DNA of 64,000 nucleotides from an uncultured Methanosarcinales archaeon (GTDB taxonomy: Archaea; Halobacteriota; Methanosarcinia; Methanotrichales; Methanotrichaceae). Shown piece after piece: positions 8,389-18,022 of this stretch. The translations under genes were made by a program, and so were the position numbers. The notes below the pieces were generated by a model. It did no database searches. It was not told the DNA's origin and was given only the letters and a program-made list of their open reading frames with translations. The stretch is taken from assembly GCA_903871465.1 (NCBI GenBank), contig CAIQHB010000039.1, positions 1 to 64,000 of the forward strand, given 5' to 3'. Each line of letters begins with the position of its first letter. The first letter of the stretch is position 1.

Positions 8389-9662
8389 CGCTTCATCGAG
8401 TCTTTTTCTGTGAAGTAGATATTCCGTTCATCGGTTCCGAGTTCCACGAATCTGCCAGTGGCCAGAATGCCGTGGCTGTGCTTGAGCGGGGCCACCCTCA
8501 CACCAGCAGCAACTACCGATTCAGGCGGCAGTACAACATTCTCGCCAATTACGGCGACGCTTTTGCCTCCAAAACCATTTGATGACCCTAAGATGCTGTG
8601 CTCTCCCAGAGTGGAGTGGCGACCGACGATGGTACGGTTGATATTGACCCTGTGATGGATGTGGGAGAAGCTCATGATCATGCTCTCCCTGATCTCAACA
8701 TTGCGATCGATGAGGCTGGTGTGGCCTATGTGGGAGTTCTCGATTACCACGCCCTTTTCGATGCTGCAGTTCCGGCCTATAGAGACGTTACCTTTCAGCA
8801 ATATATCGCCCGATTCAAGCCTCGGCCCAATCTTGGCCAGCGTACTGGGATGAATCCATTGATTGGGCTTATAGTGGTACTTGCGGTCAAAGTGTCTGAC
8901 CCGGCCGGATAGACAGTCCATAGCTGCCTGATGCAGCCTTTCCGGCGTGCCTATATCAATCCAATAACCAGACACAGGAAAACCGTAGACAGTATATCCA
9001 TTCTCAGTCAGATAAGGGATCAGGTCGCCGCCTATATCCCGGGCTCTGTCGCCCATCTCAGCCAGAACCTCGCGGATCTGGGGGGAGAAGAGATAGAAGG
9101 CCGTGTTTATCATGCGGCTCGGCTCACTTCCCGGTTTTGGCTTTTCCACGAAGCCCCGAATGCGCATATCCTCGTCCACGCGTGCGACGCCGTAGGAAGA
9201 GATATTCTCGTCCGGCCCCAGCTCTTTCAGTGCTACGGTGAGTAGGGGCTTATGCTTCTGATGGAACTCGACGATGCTTTTCAAGTCGATATCGATGAGG
9301 TTATCGCCCGAGACTACTATCAGGTCGTCATTGATATCGAAATAGCTCATGCAGTAGCGCAACGAATCGGCGTTGCCTTTATCGTCATAGAGCGGCTGGT
9401 AGCTGAAATCCTGGTGGTCGGTGATTCCCAGGCGTTTGAAGAAGCCTTCACCGGCTTTAAAATAGTTGCTCAGGTTGAGGGTGTTGCTGGCACCCTTGCT
9501 GCCCAGGATGAACCTTCTGCAGCCCTGACTGGCCAAGACCCGGAAAAGATTGGCAATGATGGCAGTGTCACATAGTTCTACCAGGGGCTTGGGCTGGTCA
9601 AGCGTTAGGGGATATAGACGCGTTCCTGAGCCACCGACAGTTGCGAGAACCTGGGGAAACAT
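8385..9662 (-). CDS. Sugar-phosphate nucleotidyltransferase with left-handed beta-helix domain
   Basis: It probably makes an NDP-sugar from a sugar-1-phosphate and an NTP, feeding glycan synthesis. The N-terminal nucleotidyltransferase domain (about 1-235) carries GGSGTRLYPLT (10-20), the PKPL motif, VVSGDNLID (metal-binding Asp region), FVEKP and the GYWIDIGTPE motif. The second half shows hexapeptide-repeat spacing (SIGRNCSIEKGVVI, NVEIRESMIM), a left-handed beta-helix as in GlmU- and ManC/RmlA-like bifunctional enzymes. The C-terminal part may be an acyltransferase or only a trimerisation domain. Substrate is not deducible. A role supplying the AglB pathway is inference. At 425 aa, length is normal for the class. 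Confidence 0.85.
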   Translation of the reverse strand: MFPQVLATVGGSGTRLYPLTLDQPKPLVELCDTAIIANLFRVLASQGCRRFILGSKGASNTLNLSNYFKAGEGFFKRLGITDHQDFSYQPLYDDKGNADSLRYCMSYFDINDDLIVVSGDNLIDIDLKSIVEFHQKHKPLLTVALKELGPDENISSYGVARVDEDMRIRGFVEKPKPGSEPSRMINTAFYLFSPQIREVLAEMGDRARDIGGDLIPYLTENGYTVYGFPVSGYWIDIGTPERLHQAAMDCLSGRVRHFDRKYHYKPNQWIHPSTLAKIGPRLESGDILLKGNVSIGRNCSIEKGVVIENSHIGHTSLIDRNVEIRESMIMSFSHIHHRVNINRTIVGRHSTLGEHSILGSSNGFGGKSVAVIGENVVLPPESVVAAGVRVAPLKHSHGILATGRFVELGTDERNIYFTEKDSMKR

Positions 9663-9723
9663 GGCTCACGATAGGTGTACAATGAATATTAAGACTATCC
9701 CTTCAATCAGCTTTTAGCTTCAA

Positions 9724-9816
9724 TCAGTAGCCGCGCATGATCTTCATGATGATGCGGGCGATCATGAAGGCGAGCACGAACAAAATTATGTAGAAAGCAA
9801 TCGTTACTATGTCCAT
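9724..9816 (-). CDS. Membrane mini-protein, 30 aa
   Basis: The frame is open from 9921, but the sequence from ATG 9816 reads as one clean hydrophobic helix (MDIVTIAFYIILFVLAFMIA) followed by a basic tail (RIIMKIMRGY). A TATA-like sequence AGATATAAA (minus strand, about 9839-9847) lies about 25-30 bases before ATG 9816, as for leaderless archaeal mRNAs. That supports a 30-residue single-span protein. Role unknown. Confidence is limited because short hydrophobic ORFs arise by chance. Confidence 0.4.
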   Translation of the reverse strand: MDIVTIAFYIILFVLAFMIARIIMKIMRGY

Positions 9817-9917
9817 AGAATGGAGCATAGAGCTTTCTGGTTTATATCTTTGATTGAAGCAAAAATTATCAGATTGCCTAAAATTTGTCAATTCAATATG
9901 ATCTTCTTGAATTATAT

Positions 9918-10376
9918 TCAATCCTTTTTTGCCTTCGCCCCGTGGATCTCACATTCCCGGTTTCCCATCTCGCAGACCCGGCATATTTCTCGCTCCTCAT
10001 CCAGATGACGGGTGGCTGTTGCCAGCACACTGGCATTCACGAGGTTCCCGGCCAGGAAGATAGCGGCTGCAATCTGTTCATCGGTCACTCCCAGATTGGA
10101 GGCTACGTGAATATGCAGCTTCAGACAATGGCTGCACCTCATCGCGGCACTGACGGCGACGGAGATGAGCTCGATGGTCTTCGCATCCAGGTTTGAGCTT
10201 CTTAGTATGGCGTTGTTGTGAAGAATCTTGGTTATAAGAAGCTCAGGATGGTCCTTCATGAAATGAAAAACATAAGGGATCTCTCCGTAGGCGGTATCCA
10301 CGGCCTTGATCATATCTTCCGCAGAATCATCCACACCTCTTTCGATGATTCGTTCCAGGTCGTCAACGAAACTCAT
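9918..10376 (-). CDS. AhpD/carboxymuconolactone decarboxylase-like protein
   Basis: An all-helical protein of 152 aa with the AhpD-type redox motif RCSHCLKLHIH (Cys79-x2-Cys82, followed by His86, close to the family ExxCxxCxxxH pattern). Such proteins act as peroxidase partners or thiol-disulfide reductases. The preceding MAVDTAYGEIP-like segment and AILRSSNLDAKTIELISVAVSA match the family core. The C-terminal tail adds three further Cys (EICRVCEMGNRECEI), unusual for the family and possibly metal-binding. It lies 51 bases after the end of the MCR activation operon but reads as a separate unit. Confidence 0.85.
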   Translation of the reverse strand: MSFVDDLERIIERGVDDSAEDMIKAVDTAYGEIPYVFHFMKDHPELLITKILHNNAILRSSNLDAKTIELISVAVSAAMRCSHCLKLHIHVASNLGVTDEQIAAAIFLAGNLVNASVLATATRHLDEEREICRVCEMGNRECEIHGAKAKKD

Positions 10377-10427
10377 ATTAGCACTCCGGGCCCTAACCCA
10401 CGCGATCTACCGATAAGCACCGGGTTC

Positions 10428-11351
10428 CTAAAAGACGAACCCGGTCTCGGAATTGGGTAATATCCTTACCAGTATATAGTCTTTCATTCGCGACGGCCTG
10501 ATGGTAGCAATCTCGCCCAGTTTCACACCCTCATCGAATGTTACCGCCGCCACCTTATCCTTGTAGCCTTCGTAGGGAAGCTTCACCCGGCATCCGGTGA
10601 GATTCAGGGCAATTGGCAGCGGCGAATAAGAGAACTCCACCTCCGGCACCTGCTCACGCACGGCATCCATGACTCTTGGCGGTGAGGTCGTGAGTGGGTC
10701 CTTAGCTATTGCATTTCGGGTCTTATCAAGAGCCCTGCCGACAACCTCGACGATCTTGTCCAGGGTTCCAATCTCCGTGGACTTGCGGGCTCTGTGCGCA
10801 ACGCGGCCAATGGACGGAACATACTCGAAGGCATAGGGAAGGTCGCCTTTAGACATGTCCGGCCCGCCTGTGACCACGACCGGCACGCTGATGTTCCTGT
10901 AGAGGCACTCTTTCTTCTTAATGCACTCCTGGAAGTTGCCGAAGATGAACACGGCAGCATCATGTTCGTTTATCAGAGCCGTCTCGTATTCATTTATCTG
11001 GGCGATCTCCCGGCCCACTCCTCTGGCCAGGCCGAGCATGTTTGTCTTGGAGCCATGCCGACGCAGGTATTCGGCAATGTCGCAGGCTGTGTGCGGCAGA
11101 TGGTGGATGGCCAGCGTCGGCGTTACAACCGCCACCTCAGTTCCTGCCAGTGGCGCTCTTACCAGCTCACCTCTCAGTTCCTTGCTCAGGGCTTCAAGCG
11201 CAGCCGTATCTTCCGAAGGAATCAAGATTAGCAGGATGATCTCGGTCTGTGTCACATTTTTCTGCAAGACATAGCCGCCCAGGTCCTCTACCAGCTCTAC
11301 AACCAGGTCGTGCTTGTACAATCCTCCGGTGAACATCACAGGCTCAAGCAT
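10428..11351 (-). CDS. mmp7: Methanogenesis marker protein 7 (Mmp7)
   Basis: Last gene of the seven-gene MCR activation operon. The 307-aa product matches the methanogen-specific marker 7 family: N-terminal FTGGLYKHDLVVELVEDLGGYVLQ, a central Rossmann-like region (AAVFIFGNFQECIKKKECLYR with Cys residues, VPVVVTGGPD) and a C-terminal conserved segment. From the literature as I recall it, Mmp7 is a subunit of the ATP-driven complex (with McrC, Mmp3, Mmp17, A2 and others) that reductively activates the Ni centre of methyl-coenzyme M reductase. It overlaps mmp17 by eight bases, indicating translational coupling. Confidence 0.9.
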   Translation of the reverse strand: MLEPVMFTGGLYKHDLVVELVEDLGGYVLQKNVTQTEIILLILIPSEDTAALEALSKELRGELVRAPLAGTEVAVVTPTLAIHHLPHTACDIAEYLRRHGSKTNMLGLARGVGREIAQINEYETALINEHDAAVFIFGNFQECIKKKECLYRNISVPVVVTGGPDMSKGDLPYAFEYVPSIGRVAHRARKSTEIGTLDKIVEVVGRALDKTRNAIAKDPLTTSPPRVMDAVREQVPEVEFSYSPLPIALNLTGCRVKLPYEGYKDKVAAVTFDEGVKLGEIATIRPSRMKDYILVRILPNSETGFVF

Positions 11352-11916
11352 TCTCCATCTCCCCGATCTTCTCCTTTATCTCCGAGATCATTTCCGGCGT
11401 AAGGCTCTCCTCAGCCGCTATGAAGAAGAAACTGTCTTTGGTCATAACGTTTCGACGATTGCGAAAACCTTCCGGTGCTATTCTGACCAGGGCATCGGTC
11501 AGATCCTGCAGGAACTCCGCCTCCAGGTCCGCTACCATTAGATCGGCGGGCGACGCATCAGAGGCTATGATTACAATGTCTCTTGCCGGTTGTTCTACTC
11601 GCTCTCGGCCATAGTGGTTCCATAGGACACGGAGCATATCCGACATATGCTCTTCGTCATTGATCTTGACCTGATAGCCGCCCTGAACCTTTAGCACATC
11701 ACCCACATCCTTGACGGTGAGTGGCGGAATGCCGGAACGAAGGAGCCCGTAGACGGCGAAGACCGGCTTCATAATGTCGACATAAACATACAGCTTGCCG
11801 ATAGACCTGATGAGGCCGAGGTCCTGCAGAATGTCCATGATGAGCTCCCGATACTTCTTAGCTCCGAACTCCTCTTGCCCCGTGACCTCTATCTTGAAGA
11901 CCTCCATGGGGTCCAT
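11344..11916 (-). CDS. mmp17: Methanogenesis marker protein 17 (Mmp17)
   Basis: The product (190 aa from ATG 11916) matches marker 17: MDPMEVFKIEVTG start, KLYVYVDIMKPVFAVYGLLRSG, an ERVEQPARDIVIIASD segment, and a C-terminal FFIAAEESLTPEM part. The frame runs back to 11955, but ATG 11916 follows the mmp15 stop by one base, the natural operon arrangement. Known members are part of the methyl-coenzyme M reductase activation complex. No catalytic motif is obvious. A structural or cluster-handling role there is established only at the family level. Confidence 0.88.
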   Translation of the reverse strand: MDPMEVFKIEVTGQEEFGAKKYRELIMDILQDLGLIRSIGKLYVYVDIMKPVFAVYGLLRSGIPPLTVKDVGDVLKVQGGYQVKINDEEHMSDMLRVLWNHYGRERVEQPARDIVIIASDASPADLMVADLEAEFLQDLTDALVRIAPEGFRNRRNVMTKDSFFFIAAEESLTPEMISEIKEKIGEMENA

Positions 11917-11917
11917 C

Positions 11918-13144
11918 TCAGCCCTCCAGCAGCCCCGAGACGAGGAGCGCAGCACCTACGGCGCCAATGTACTGGGCGTACGGTGGAACCGTCACCTTGA
12001 CCTGGAGAAGCTGCTCCATGGCCTTTGGCAAGCCTTCAATGAGCGAGGTTCCGCCCACCATAATCACAGGCTCTTTCACCTCTACTTCCTGCAGCTGCTG
12101 CTCGTAGACCTGCTCGGCTACAGAATGGCAGGCAGCCATGGCCACATCCTCCGGTTTTTTGCCCATGGATAGGCTATTGACCAGGCTTTGCGTGCCGAAG
12201 ACTATGCAGTAGCTGTTCATGGCCACATTCTTGTAGTCTCCCTTCAGTGCCAGCTTTCCCAGCTCCGTGATGTCGACGCCAAGGCGCTTGGCCGTCAGCT
12301 CCAGGAACCTTCCTGAGGCTCCCGCACAGATTCCTCCCATGGTGAATCCGCCCGGAATTCCATCCTGCACGGAAATGGCTTTGTTGTCCATGCCGCCGAT
12401 ATCGATAACTGTTGCAGGCCCTTTCTGAGTGTCGGCCAAAAATACTGCACCTTTGGAGTTGACAGTGATCTCCTCCTGGATGAGCTTGGCGTCGATGTGC
12501 TTGCCGACAAGAAAACGCCCATATCCCGTTACACCAACCGCCGAAACCTCCTCCTTCTTGACGCCTGCCATCTTAAGAGCCTCCTGGAAGGCATCCTCGG
12601 CGCTCTTCATAACCTCGGTAGTGGGAACCCATCCGGTGCCTATCACCTTATTATCTCTCATTACTACGGACTTCGTCGTCGTAGAGCCGGAGTCGATTCC
12701 TGCAGTGAGGCCCGTCTGTTTCTCACGGGCCAGGAGACCTCTGTACTTGACGGTCGTGACCAGGGCTTCCATCCTGGTGAGCAGGGTTTCTGCCGTCGTC
12801 CTCTCTGTGAAGGAGTAGCTCAAGACGGGAATCTTGGAATGCTCGTGAATGAACTTTCGAATCTCCGATCGAATGATGGCAGCCTCTGCGCAGCGGAAGC
12901 ATGTCATAACCACAACGGCATCAGCCAGATCCGGGTTTTCTACGATCCGAACGGCCCGGGCCATAGCCAGGTTCAGGTCTCCGGAGGCCACACTGACGCC
13001 AAAAGTCTTCTCTACACTGAGGATATCGTCGAGAGTTACCTCAGGGTAGACGATTTTCGCTCCCACGGTTTCTGCGGCCCGCTCAATCTCTTTTTGAATG
13101 CCGCTGTACTCCGAGCCGCAAGAGAGCTGAGCTATTCGAATCAC
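11918..13144 (-). CDS. mmp15: Methanogenesis marker protein 15 (Mmp15), ASKHA-type ATPase
   Basis: A 408-aa protein related to the BcrA/BadF/HgdC activators, ATPases that drive electron transfer to low-potential clusters. The phosphate-binding motif [13 protein letters not shown] (about residues 149-161), the second [19 protein letters not shown] and the Cys-bearing [13 protein letters not shown] (cluster-ligand loop in relatives) are all visible. An N-terminal extension of about 145 residues ([27 protein letters not shown] with Cys) is typical of marker 15. It likely couples ATP hydrolysis to reductive activation of methyl-coenzyme M reductase. It overlaps mmp5 by four bases. Confidence 0.92.
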   Translation of the reverse strand: MIRIAQLSCGSEYSGIQKEIERAAETVGAKIVYPEVTLDDILSVEKTFGVSVASGDLNLAMARAVRIVENPDLADAVVVMTCFRCAEAAIIRSEIRKFIHEHSKIPVLSYSFTERTTAETLLTRMEALVTTVKYRGLLAREKQTGLTAGIDSGSTTTKSVVMRDNKVIGTGWVPTTEVMKSAEDAFQEALKMAGVKKEEVSAVGVTGYGRFLVGKHIDAKLIQEEITVNSKGAVFLADTQKGPATVIDIGGMDNKAISVQDGIPGGFTMGGICAGASGRFLELTAKRLGVDITELGKLALKGDYKNVAMNSYCIVFGTQSLVNSLSMGKKPEDVAMAACHSVAEQVYEQQLQEVEVKEPVIMVGGTSLIEGLPKAMEQLLQVKVTVPPYAQYIGAVGAALLVSGLLEG

Positions 13145-13578
13145 TTCAATCCCTCCAAAAAGGCGCGAATCTTCTGGACGAAGTCCCTGGCCTCGGCATC
13201 ATTTGTGGGATAAGATAGATCCAGGATAGGAACTCCTTTCGTCCTGATGAGCAGCCTGACCAGCTCGTTGGTCCGGGAGCATCCTGCGCAACCTGTCAGG
13301 CATCCAGGGTCTTGCACGATTATGGCAGCCTCAGCCTCTTCGATGAGGGGGCCAATCAGAGCCATGCGGCCCCGCACGCCGGAAGGAACATCCACAGCCG
13401 CATAACGGAGGCCCTTCTTTGGCTCCTCGGGAGTGACGTTCAAAGGCGGAGAATCTATCCCCTTTTCCGTGGCGAGCTTTCTCACAGCTTCTGGAACCAC
13501 AAGCGCTTTGTGGCCCATCCTCTCCACGAGGTCAGAGAGTATCATGCTGGTGGGAGGATAAACGATAACTTTTGCCAT
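13141..13578 (-). CDS. mmp5: Methanogenesis marker protein 5 (Mmp5)
   Basis: The 145-aa product matches marker 5: [26 protein letters not shown] at the N-terminus and a Cys cluster [18 protein letters not shown] (about residues 91-108), probably binding a metal or Fe-S cluster. The C-terminal [27 protein letters not shown] completes the family signature. The exact function is unknown. It sits between mmp6 and mmp15 in the MCR activation operon, with 15 bases to mmp6 and a four-base overlap with mmp15. Confidence 0.88.
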   Translation of the reverse strand: MAKVIVYPPTSMILSDLVERMGHKALVVPEAVRKLATEKGIDSPPLNVTPEEPKKGLRYAAVDVPSGVRGRMALIGPLIEEAEAAIIVQDPGCLTGCAGCSRTNELVRLLIRTKGVPILDLSYPTNDAEARDFVQKIRAFLEGLK

Positions 13579-13593
13579 TGATTTACCTCAAGA

Positions 13594-14007
13594 TCAACCT
13601 TCTTTAATTATCTCATCCAGCCTCTTGATCGAGAGTGGTTTCTTCTTTTCCGGAATGGTTTCCGTCTCCTCGCCTTCGGATGCCAGTGCCCGGGAGATCA
13701 TGGGCAGCATCTTGGACTCAGACTCGATCATGTAAAAGCCGGGCCTCGCTCCGCCGCCTCTTCGACCGCGGCAGCGTCTGGGGTCGCCTGGTGGAAAGCC
13801 CCGGTCCTTGATGAATATGCCTGCCGGGTCCAGACTGCGGATCTCTTTTACCAGAGCATTTACTACGTCCTCTTCACCATTCACGATGACCCCAAAGCAT
13901 GTCTCTTTTACAAGAACATCGTATTTCGAGCCATAAATCTTCATGGCAATATCTGAGGGTAGAATATTCGACTCTGTGGAGGTTATCACATACTTTGTGA
14001 CAAGCAT
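13594..14007 (-). CDS. mmp6: Methanogenesis marker protein 6 (Mmp6)
   Basis: The 137-aa product matches marker 6: TKYVITSTESNILPSDIAMKIYGSKYDVLVKETCFG, then EIRSLDPAGIFIKDRGFPPGDPRRCRGRRGGGARPGF, a strongly conserved basic Gly-rich stretch with Cys78, and an acidic/basic tail. It starts at 14007, the last base of mmp3, so the two are translationally coupled. The family is restricted to methanogens and related archaea and is associated with methyl-coenzyme M reductase activation. Its molecular job is not established from sequence. Confidence 0.9.
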   Translation of the reverse strand: MLVTKYVITSTESNILPSDIAMKIYGSKYDVLVKETCFGVIVNGEEDVVNALVKEIRSLDPAGIFIKDRGFPPGDPRRCRGRRGGGARPGFYMIESESKMLPMISRALASEGEETETIPEKKKPLSIKRLDEIIKEG

Positions 14008-15530
14008 TATCGCTCCTCCAGAATGTAAATCGTCTCCCCTTCCAACACATTTTTCAGTTTCTCCGGTTCCAGTACCCGGCCGATGATGTTTGTCGCCTCG
14101 AATTTCTCTCCTGACGGGCCGTAGCGTTTATCCTCTGTTAGCCTCACTCCCACGAGGCCTATCTTCTTTGACACCTGATTGGAAACGCCTATGGTGCCGG
14201 CGGGCACAATGCCGGATGGCTTATTCTCGGGCAGCAGATCCTTGTAGCTGACGGCATCTATTTCTGGCTTGAAGAGCAGAGTATTTTCATAGACAAAATA
14301 GACGGGCAATGGACCCACGGGCCTCTCTTTGAGGCCTGTGACATGCCGGAAATAGTCCAATGTCTTGGGGGCTTGATCGTCATAGAGCTGGATGGCTACG
14401 AGGCGTCTGGCTGGGATGGTAAAGAGCGTTACCTTCTTCTTTTTCAAGATCGCCATTGTCGCTCCGGGCTCCTGCCTCACAACTACTGCGTCCTCGCCCG
14501 CATAGCCTTCTACCTCTGCCTCAATGCCTCGCTCTTTCATCTGCGTCAAGGCTTCTTTCAGGCTCGTGCCCATGAGCATTATGCGTTCCGGCGTCACCCG
14601 TACAGTTATCATCTGCCCGGGTTCCGCCAGCTTCACCATATCCATTCCGAGAGTGACGCGCGCCACAACGGAGTGGCTGGGGTTACTGGTTCGATCTTGC
14701 TTATAGACGAATAGACGGCCTAAGCCCCGTCCGCCTGTTCTTACAGTCACCACTCCTTCCAGGCGCGGCTCACGGTGCTCAAAGGCTATGGGCTCCGTCA
14801 ACAGCTGATCGCTGGAGATGTAGGAACTGGAGACGGAATCGACCTTTAAGGTGCCTTCTCGGGTTAAGGCCAGGAAGAATTCCGCGCCCAGTGGTGCATC
14901 CTCATTGAGCTCCGCCTGGATACGGGTGAATATCTCCATTCCGTCCTCCAAAAGAAGGGTCAAGTCCCGGGTGGCCAGCTTCTCAGTCAGGTCCTGCCAT
15001 TCCACGATGGGCTCGATTCCCTGGATCCGATCGCCCGCTTCCAGCCGGTCCAGAGTATTCTTGCCGCCTACAACGTGAGCAAGCACTCCACCATCATTGG
15101 GGGTACCATAGGCTGCCGTATGCCTCCTCTGCACGAAGATGAGCTGAGTATTTTCTGCATCAAAACCTGCAGCACCAAGGACAATTTCCCAGCGGTTGTA
15201 CTCATGGGCATCACGGCCGAAAGAGAGATGGGATGTAAACGGCCCGAAGGCGATGGCGTCCGCCGATGACCACCTTACACGAGATCCCTGGATCTTGTCC
15301 AGGTTCTCATGCCATATTCCCTGTAGCTCGTTTTCCAGAAGCTCGATTCTGAGTTTGCCTTTGGTGGTGTTGAGCCAGTAGGAGTTGGTCTGGCGAGACT
15401 TTTCCCCCCTGCCTTTGACCACCCCCACAATTGCGCCAGCGGCCGGGCTGGCTCCGGCTTCTTTCAGGGCATCGACAAGCCGCGCGCCGGGCTCCAGCTC
15501 GATCTCCCTCTCATCGACGAAGACTTTCAA
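14007..15530 (-). CDS. mmp3: Methanogenesis marker protein 3 (Mmp3), cyclophilin-like
   Basis: The 507-aa product fits marker 3 (UPF0288 group). It opens with an MKVFVDEREIELEPGARLVDAL beta-grasp-like segment and contains RHTAAYGTPNDGGVLAHVVGGKN and RRLVAIQLYDDQAPKTLDYFRHVTGL, which resembles a cyclophilin-type fold. Family members are subunits of the methyl-coenzyme M reductase activation complex. It lies one base after the end of atwA and overlaps mmp6 by one base. No missing parts are seen. Confidence 0.9.
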   Translation of the reverse strand: MKVFVDEREIELEPGARLVDALKEAGASPAAGAIVGVVKGRGEKSRQTNSYWLNTTKGKLRIELLENELQGIWHENLDKIQGSRVRWSSADAIAFGPFTSHLSFGRDAHEYNRWEIVLGAAGFDAENTQLIFVQRRHTAAYGTPNDGGVLAHVVGGKNTLDRLEAGDRIQGIEPIVEWQDLTEKLATRDLTLLLEDGMEIFTRIQAELNEDAPLGAEFFLALTREGTLKVDSVSSSYISSDQLLTEPIAFEHREPRLEGVVTVRTGGRGLGRLFVYKQDRTSNPSHSVVARVTLGMDMVKLAEPGQMITVRVTPERIMLMGTSLKEALTQMKERGIEAEVEGYAGEDAVVVRQEPGATMAILKKKKVTLFTIPARRLVAIQLYDDQAPKTLDYFRHVTGLKERPVGPLPVYFVYENTLLFKPEIDAVSYKDLLPENKPSGIVPAGTIGVSNQVSKKIGLVGVRLTEDKRYGPSGEKFEATNIIGRVLEPEKLKNVLEGETIYILEER

Positions 15531-15531
15531 A

Positions 15532-17148
15532 TTAACTCCCCAGCATCTCCTTCACTTCATCTTCGGTAATCTTTGCCATAACTTCATCGGGAAGACCTGT
15601 GAAAATCGCCTTCCCATTGCGCATAAGCATGGCCCTGTCGCAGACATTCTTAACAAAATCCATGTCATGGCTCACGATTACGAACGTCTCGCCCAGCTCT
15701 TCCCGAGCATTGAGGATGGATTTTGTGACCTCGATCTTGGTTATGGCATCCATGGTTCCCGTGGGCTCATCCAGGACTACTATTCTCGGCTCTTTTATCA
15801 ATACCTGTGCCATGGCAACCCGATGCCTTTCACCCTCGGATAGCTCATCAGGCATCTTTTCGAGCACAGCCACTGCCTGATCTTCTCCAAATCCTACTGT
15901 CTCCAGTGTATGGATAGCTTTCCTCTCCGCCAGTTCGAAAGGCAGAGATAGGCCAATGGCCTCGGTCATGTTCTCGATAACGCTGCGGGAGGGATAAAGG
16001 GTGTACTCCTGGTGGAGAATGCCAATGTATTTGGTGGCGCGACCGCGACCGTTAGGCCCTAAAACGGTCATGTCCACCCAATCGTCTCCCACCCGGACCG
16101 AGATGCTGCCGCCTGTGGGTGTTATAATCCCGCTCAACATCTTGGAGAGAGTGGTCTTGCCGCCTCCTGAGATGCCGACCAGGCCGAAGATCTCACCCTC
16201 ATTTATCTCCAGGCTCGCATTATCCACAGCCTTCACCACGCCCCGGTCGATGCTGATATATCTCTTTGACAGGCCATTGGCCTTGATTATAGGCGCTCCT
16301 ACCGCGACTTCTTCACGCAGGCCCAGCTCTCCGGCCATGGCCAGGAATTGAGCCGCTACGTCTTTTGGCTTGCCTTCCGCTTTGATCACTCCCTGGTCCA
16401 GAAGGATAGCTCTTTGGGTCAGCTCAACCATGACATCTTCCCAGTGGCTGGTGATGATTAGGGTCATCTTGAAGTCATGAACGGCGCGCTTGATGGATTC
16501 GTGCACAACTTTGGCCGTAGCCGGATCGAGAGTTCCCGTTGGCTCATCTGCCAGGAGGACCATGGGCGACTTGGCGAGCTGGCGTGCCAGAACGACGCGC
16601 TGCTTCTCTCCACCGGACAGCTCTCTGGCCACGTGCATCAGCCGGTGAGAGAGATTGACCTCATCCAGCAGGTCGGCGGCAACCTGAACGCTCATGGTGT
16701 CTCCTGTCTCCTCCACAGCTCGCATGACGTTCACTATCACTCGCTCATCACCGTAGAGGGCGAAGGTCCTTTGCAGCATTATGGCCATCCGTCTTGCAAT
16801 ATCGCGCCGCAGAGGATCATTTATGTCCAGGGCCACAAGATCGGCATCGATATGGTCCAGGACTCCTCCGCACTTGCACTTCTCGCCGGCACGACTGGGC
16901 GGCTCCACACGGCGGCAATTCATGCACCTGGCCACATGGAAGATCACGCTTCCGCTCATGCCCGGGAATGACTCTACTCCGCGCAAGACATGCATCAGGA
17001 CGCTCTTGCCGGAGCCGCTCCTTCCCAGGATACCTACCGACTCGCCCTCCTCTATAACCAGATTTATATTGCGAAGAGCTACAACATCACCGAACCGAAC
17101 TGTCAGATCCCGAATCTCGATAAAAGGTGCCAAACTATCATGCCCCAT
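15532..17148 (-). CDS. atwA: Component A2 (AtwA), ATPase for methyl-coenzyme M reductase activation
   Basis: First gene of the operon. The 538-aa protein contains two ABC ATPase domains without membrane spans. Domain 1: Walker A GRSGSGKS (42-49), a Cys-rich insert CMNCRRV...CKCGG (about 75-95) that looks like a zinc ribbon and is typical of A2, signature LSGGEKQR and Walker B LLADEPTG. Domain 2: Walker [10 protein letters not shown], signature LSEGERHR, Walker B VLDEPTG. A2 supplies ATP hydrolysis for reductive activation of the Ni(I) F430 centre of MCR. A TATA-like CTTAAGTA lies about 50 bases upstream (minus strand). The McrC subunit gene is not in this cluster. Confidence 0.95.
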   Translation of the reverse strand: MGHDSLAPFIEIRDLTVRFGDVVALRNINLVIEEGESVGILGRSGSGKSVLMHVLRGVESFPGMSGSVIFHVARCMNCRRVEPPSRAGEKCKCGGVLDHIDADLVALDINDPLRRDIARRMAIMLQRTFALYGDERVIVNVMRAVEETGDTMSVQVAADLLDEVNLSHRLMHVARELSGGEKQRVVLARQLAKSPMVLLADEPTGTLDPATAKVVHESIKRAVHDFKMTLIITSHWEDVMVELTQRAILLDQGVIKAEGKPKDVAAQFLAMAGELGLREEVAVGAPIIKANGLSKRYISIDRGVVKAVDNASLEINEGEIFGLVGISGGGKTTLSKMLSGIITPTGGSISVRVGDDWVDMTVLGPNGRGRATKYIGILHQEYTLYPSRSVIENMTEAIGLSLPFELAERKAIHTLETVGFGEDQAVAVLEKMPDELSEGERHRVAMAQVLIKEPRIVVLDEPTGTMDAITKIEVTKSILNAREELGETFVIVSHDMDFVKNVCDRAMLMRNGKAIFTGLPDEVMAKITEDEVKEMLGS

Positions 17149-17345
17149 AAACTCATTGGAATGTAAGGTTCATCCGGTACCAATTCACGACACAATGCTA
17201 CTTAAGTCTATCCGAAGCTTTGAATGTGTCCTGCTGATAACGATTGTTACAGCATTTGATCCCAAAGATAATGGACGTGCGACAGTACAATATCTCATCT
17301 TGAAGGTCATAATCAGAAAAAATAAAGGGCAGGATCCTGGTAGAA

Positions 17346-17798
17346 TCAGTATCCACAAGCCTTTCCCGTTAGCTCCTCTATCTCGACTTTGATGATAACC
17401 GTGCTCTCCAGGGTCTCTTCGGAATAGATGAAGGGTTCTTGGCGATAATGGCGCATTATCAGGTCCAGAGCCTCTGCCATAACATCACGTTCCTCCACAA
17501 TTCTTGCCAACCCGGACCCAATAACGCTCCGGTATCTCATGCTGCAGCGATCTATGGATCTGATCAGCTCTTGATCGAGATCCATCTCAAAGCATACGAG
17601 GCTATTATTGCGAAGCATATCCAGCTTTCTTCCTTCCCTGGCAGAATGAAAGTAAATTGCCCCTCGCCGATACCCAAAGCAGAGAGGCACCACATAGGGA
17701 ATACCCCTGTCGCAAAACGCCAGCCTGCATATGTCCGCCCTCCGAATTATCGACTCCATTTCGCCAAGATCCGAAATCTCTCTGTCCTTTCTTCTCAT
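17346..17798 (-). CDS. Pyridoxamine 5'-phosphate oxidase-like flavoprotein (NimA type)
   Basis: A 150-aa split-barrel protein: DLGEMESIIRRADICRLAFCDRGIPYVVPLCFGY matches the NimA/PPOX-like N-terminus, and YFHSAREGRKLDMLRNNSLVCFEMD the FMN-phosphate binding region, with His50. Such proteins bind FMN or heme and often reduce nitro compounds. The substrate is unknown. It is transcribed alone, away from the nitroreductase and flavin reductase genes at 18023-19129, so this stretch carries three small flavoproteins. Confidence 0.85.
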   Translation of the reverse strand: MRRKDREISDLGEMESIIRRADICRLAFCDRGIPYVVPLCFGYRRGAIYFHSAREGRKLDMLRNNSLVCFEMDLDQELIRSIDRCSMRYRSVIGSGLARIVEERDVMAEALDLIMRHYRQEPFIYSEETLESTVIIKVEIEELTGKACGY

Positions 17799-18022
17799 AT
17801 CATATCTCTACCTGCCGAATGTCTCTCCACCTTTTAAAACCCTGGCAAATTTCCCCCTTGGCCTAAATGTGCCATAACCTTTAAGCAAGAATAACCTTAC
17901 CGGAGATTAAAACAGCGGAACTGAGAATATATTTGATCGGATCCTGATCAGAACCCTCAAGTCAGCATATAGATTTATGCAAACAATGCAGATAACTATC
18001 ATATTCAATTGAAGGTATAGCA

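Noticed and set aside
11917-11955. Upstream start of mmp17 overlapping mmp15 by 38 bases
   Set aside because: ATG 11916 is one base after the mmp15 stop and matches the family N-terminus.
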